From NCBI GenBank assembly GCA_038380795.1, contig CM076266.1, positions 36,655,425 through 36,719,424 of the forward strand: a stretch of DNA of 64,000 nucleotides, read 5' to 3'. The notes under the pieces were generated by a model. That model saw nothing but the letters and a program-made list of their open reading frames with translations, was not told the origin of the DNA and did not search any database. Shown in pieces: positions 61,637 through 64,000 of this stretch (the stretch's first letter is position 1; the number at the start of each line of letters is the position of its first letter). The stretch is from Pyrocephalus nanus. Its lineage: Eukaryota > Chordata > Aves > Passeriformes > Tyrannidae. The translations under genes and the position numbers were made by a program.

Positions 61637-64000
61637 GTAGGACCATGGAGTTTCCTCTTCCTGTGACTCATGGCATCTGTGTGATTGTGACTGTGACTGT
61701 GTGGTTTATTCTCTTTTACCATGCACTGTATCACATGGGGAGTGGACAGAAGCTCTGAAACACCTCACATACACAGGCTACACAAGAGTTAAAGCCTCAG
61801 CTTTAGGGCTATAATCTTATCAGTTTCCTGGCCATGCAGCATGGGAAATGTTTTATTTATCCTGGCCTGTTAACACACTCATTTAATACAATTTGAGCAG
61901 ACCTCGAACCCTTCCTTTGAATACTAAGCAACAGAGCTATGGTCCCAGACCCATCTGATGGCTAAAGAGCTCAAAATTATGCTGGCAGAGCTACATTTTC
62001 AGACTTTCAGATGAATTGTAAAGAGTAGGAGTTGTGTGTATATTGGATATTGATTCCTCCACTATAGCATTTTCCAACAAGCAGGTAACAATATTGGTAT
62101 AATTACCGGTTCAAGTCACCAAATGGGCCTCTCTGAGTACACCTTGCCTTTTGTATTTATTTTAAGCAGTGATACTGGAGGCACAAAAAGGACCAGTTCC
62201 TGGTGTTCTGAAGTGTCACCTGCAGAGCCAGTTTCTTTCTGCCAACAGGGAAGGGAACCTATCCTTGCTACACCGACTTTGGTGTTAATGTACAACTGCT
62301 CAGATACAGGAGCCTGTAGACGTGGTTACCAGTGAGTTAACCCGAAAATATTTTATTTGCAGTCTGGTTATGCCCAGCATTGCAAAGAGAGGTAAATACC
62401 TCCTTTATTGTTGCTCTGATGCCATCAGGTAATACCTGAAATCATAGAACAGCCAATGTGGGGGAAAAGATAAAACTTTGGTGTTAAAGAGGGAATAACA
62501 GGTTCCCAAGTAAGGAAGGCATGTATCGTGTAAGTCTGCTAGATGACCCATAAGAAATTTTTTTTTGTTGTGGTAGATTTGCCATGTTTTAAAAGTTGAT
62601 GTGTGACCTTCAACGGGATTTTTTTTGGTTTGTTTTTTGTTTGTTTGTTTGTTTGTTTTGTGGGGTTTTTTTGTTTTTTTGTTTTGGTTTTGTTTTTTCT
62701 GTAAGCTCTGTTCATCTGTCCTGCTAAAGCACTATGCACATAATGTCTTTCCACAGCATGAGGCAAAGGGAAGATGCAGTGCCTCCAGATCAGCTTGAGC
62801 ACAGTGCACTCCTTAATTGACCTTAAACATTTTGTCACATTATACAGTGCCTTAATCAAAAGGTGGTGACATAAGGGGTGTCACAATTCAAGGAAACAAT
62901 CGGTGTGACCAAAAGAAGCTTAGTCTGTCCTTAAATTGGCATTTCCTGTCCCAAGGTTGAGTACACAAATCCCTTTCTGATGCCCCAAAAGCAATTTCAG
63001 TGTTGATCTGCATGAAAACCAGCTTTCCCTCTTGGTAAACCAGTGAGCTAGCGATTTCCTTTCTTCTTTTCTAATCCGTTGAAAAAAAAAATAGAGTGGC
63101 ACTTTAAGGCTCTAAGGATCTGGCTGCCACCTTTAAGTGGTGTAGTTGTTTGTTCAGCTGAGAGGAGAGTTTCCATCAACATGGGGCCATTTCCTGTCTC
63201 TTGATCCAGCTGACATGGCTAGATGAAAGCAGCTAAATTAGGAAGGTGTCACTTCCACTTCCATTTTGAGAAACTTCTTGATTAGCTCACTGACTTCTTC
63301 AACTCTCCCCTGCCTCTGGGCCAGGCTCTTCCCAAAAGGTGTCCAGGAACAGGGAGTCATAGCCTCACTGCTGCTGAGACATAACACCCAAAGCTTTGAA
63401 ACTTGGGAATTCACTCTAAGAACCAAGTTTAGGGTTTCAGTCTTGATAAGGAAGAATGACTTAGGGCTTTAGATAATGTTACTTTGAAAGAAAAGAGAGG
63501 AATATAAATATTGCCAATGGAAAAAGCTCCTCTGAAAGCCATGGACATGTGAAAACAAAACAAGGCAAAACAATTTAATATGAACCTCTGCCATTATTAT
63601 TTAATCTATCTGTGCTAAGCAGGAGAGCATTAAGCAATCATTCCTCCAAAGCAGGAGACCTAGAAAACAGCTCATTTTGAGGCTGTACACATCCAACTGG
63701 CACTGTCTTCCCTCTGTCAACTTGCTATTGTGTGGGGGAAAGAGATTTCCCACAGTCTTCTTTGGGGCTACAAAACCCTGGCCTGCTAGTTCTGTGTTGT
63801 GTAATGTAAGAAGTAATTAGAGATCAGCATCACTGACACTCCCATAAATCCTGGAATATTTTGATGGCACAGAGCTTACCTAATAGGATTAAACAAAGCA
63901 AATATTCAATTAGTTCTTTATGGGCCATGGCAAAATCAACCTTCCCCTGCTGAAATAGTGCAAGTGACATTCAAACGTATACATATAGCATATTATATAT
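61637..64000. other. COLQ intron 11 (partial, to window end)
   Basis: No exon matching the expected next collagen triplets was found before the edge. It contains a T/G-rich TTTG stretch (62618-62700). Confidence 0.65.
62618..62700. repeat. (TTTG)n / T-rich low-complexity stretch
   Basis: About 80 bp of TTTG units mixed with T and G runs. Confidence 0.92.

Noticed and set aside
62101..62340. Possible COLQ exon 12 or tRNA-like GGTTCAAGTC near 62110
   Set aside because: No Gly-X-Y reading frame with splice sites, and no cloverleaf partner stems for a tRNA.

Overview
The window is vertebrate nuclear DNA, almost certainly from a bird. The genes are split by GT-AG introns. The interspersed repeats are nearly all CR1 (chicken-repeat-1 type) LINE fragments, recognisable by their ATTCTATGATTCT-like 3' ends. 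A CpG island marks one promoter, and the two protein genes have the same order as the vertebrate BTD-HACL1-COLQ block. I see no operons, phage or CRISPR.

Layout. 1-640 is AT-rich with no recognised gene. About 640-1740 is a GC-rich CpG island with CCAAT and GC boxes and the first exon of HACL1. HACL1 (2-hydroxyacyl-CoA lyase 1, a peroxisomal thiamine-diphosphate enzyme of fatty-acid alpha-oxidation) runs on the + strand from 1317 to 24056. It has 17 coding exons that join without a frame break into 570 codons plus a stop, and it is followed by a probable 3' UTR to about 26.1 kb. About 26.1-34.75 kb is intergenic, with one old CR1 piece, a short 5S-rRNA-like segment and some hairpins. COLQ (the collagen tail that anchors acetylcholinesterase at the neuromuscular synapse) starts at 34990 on the + strand. 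Eleven coding exons (240 codons) lie in the window: signal peptide, proline-rich attachment domain and the first 46 Gly-X-Y triplets. The gene continues past the right edge, so the rest of the collagen domain and the C-terminal Cys-rich domain are missing.

The two genes are neighbours but not functionally linked: HACL1 acts in the peroxisome, COLQ in the extracellular synaptic matrix. In mammals HACL1 is head-to-head with BTD (biotinidase). The CpG island here is in the right place for such a bidirectional promoter, but I could not find a BTD coding exon in the first 1.3 kb.

I did not find a new system. The items most worth a second look are two mutually exclusive hairpins near the distal HACL1 poly(A) signal, extra cysteines around the COLQ attachment domain, an imperfect 25-bp direct repeat flanking a CR1, a 5S-rRNA-like relic, and a perfect MEF2 consensus/TATA-like element upstream of COLQ exon 1. 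All boundaries were read by eye and by comparison with remembered family sequences; no alignment or splice predictor was run.
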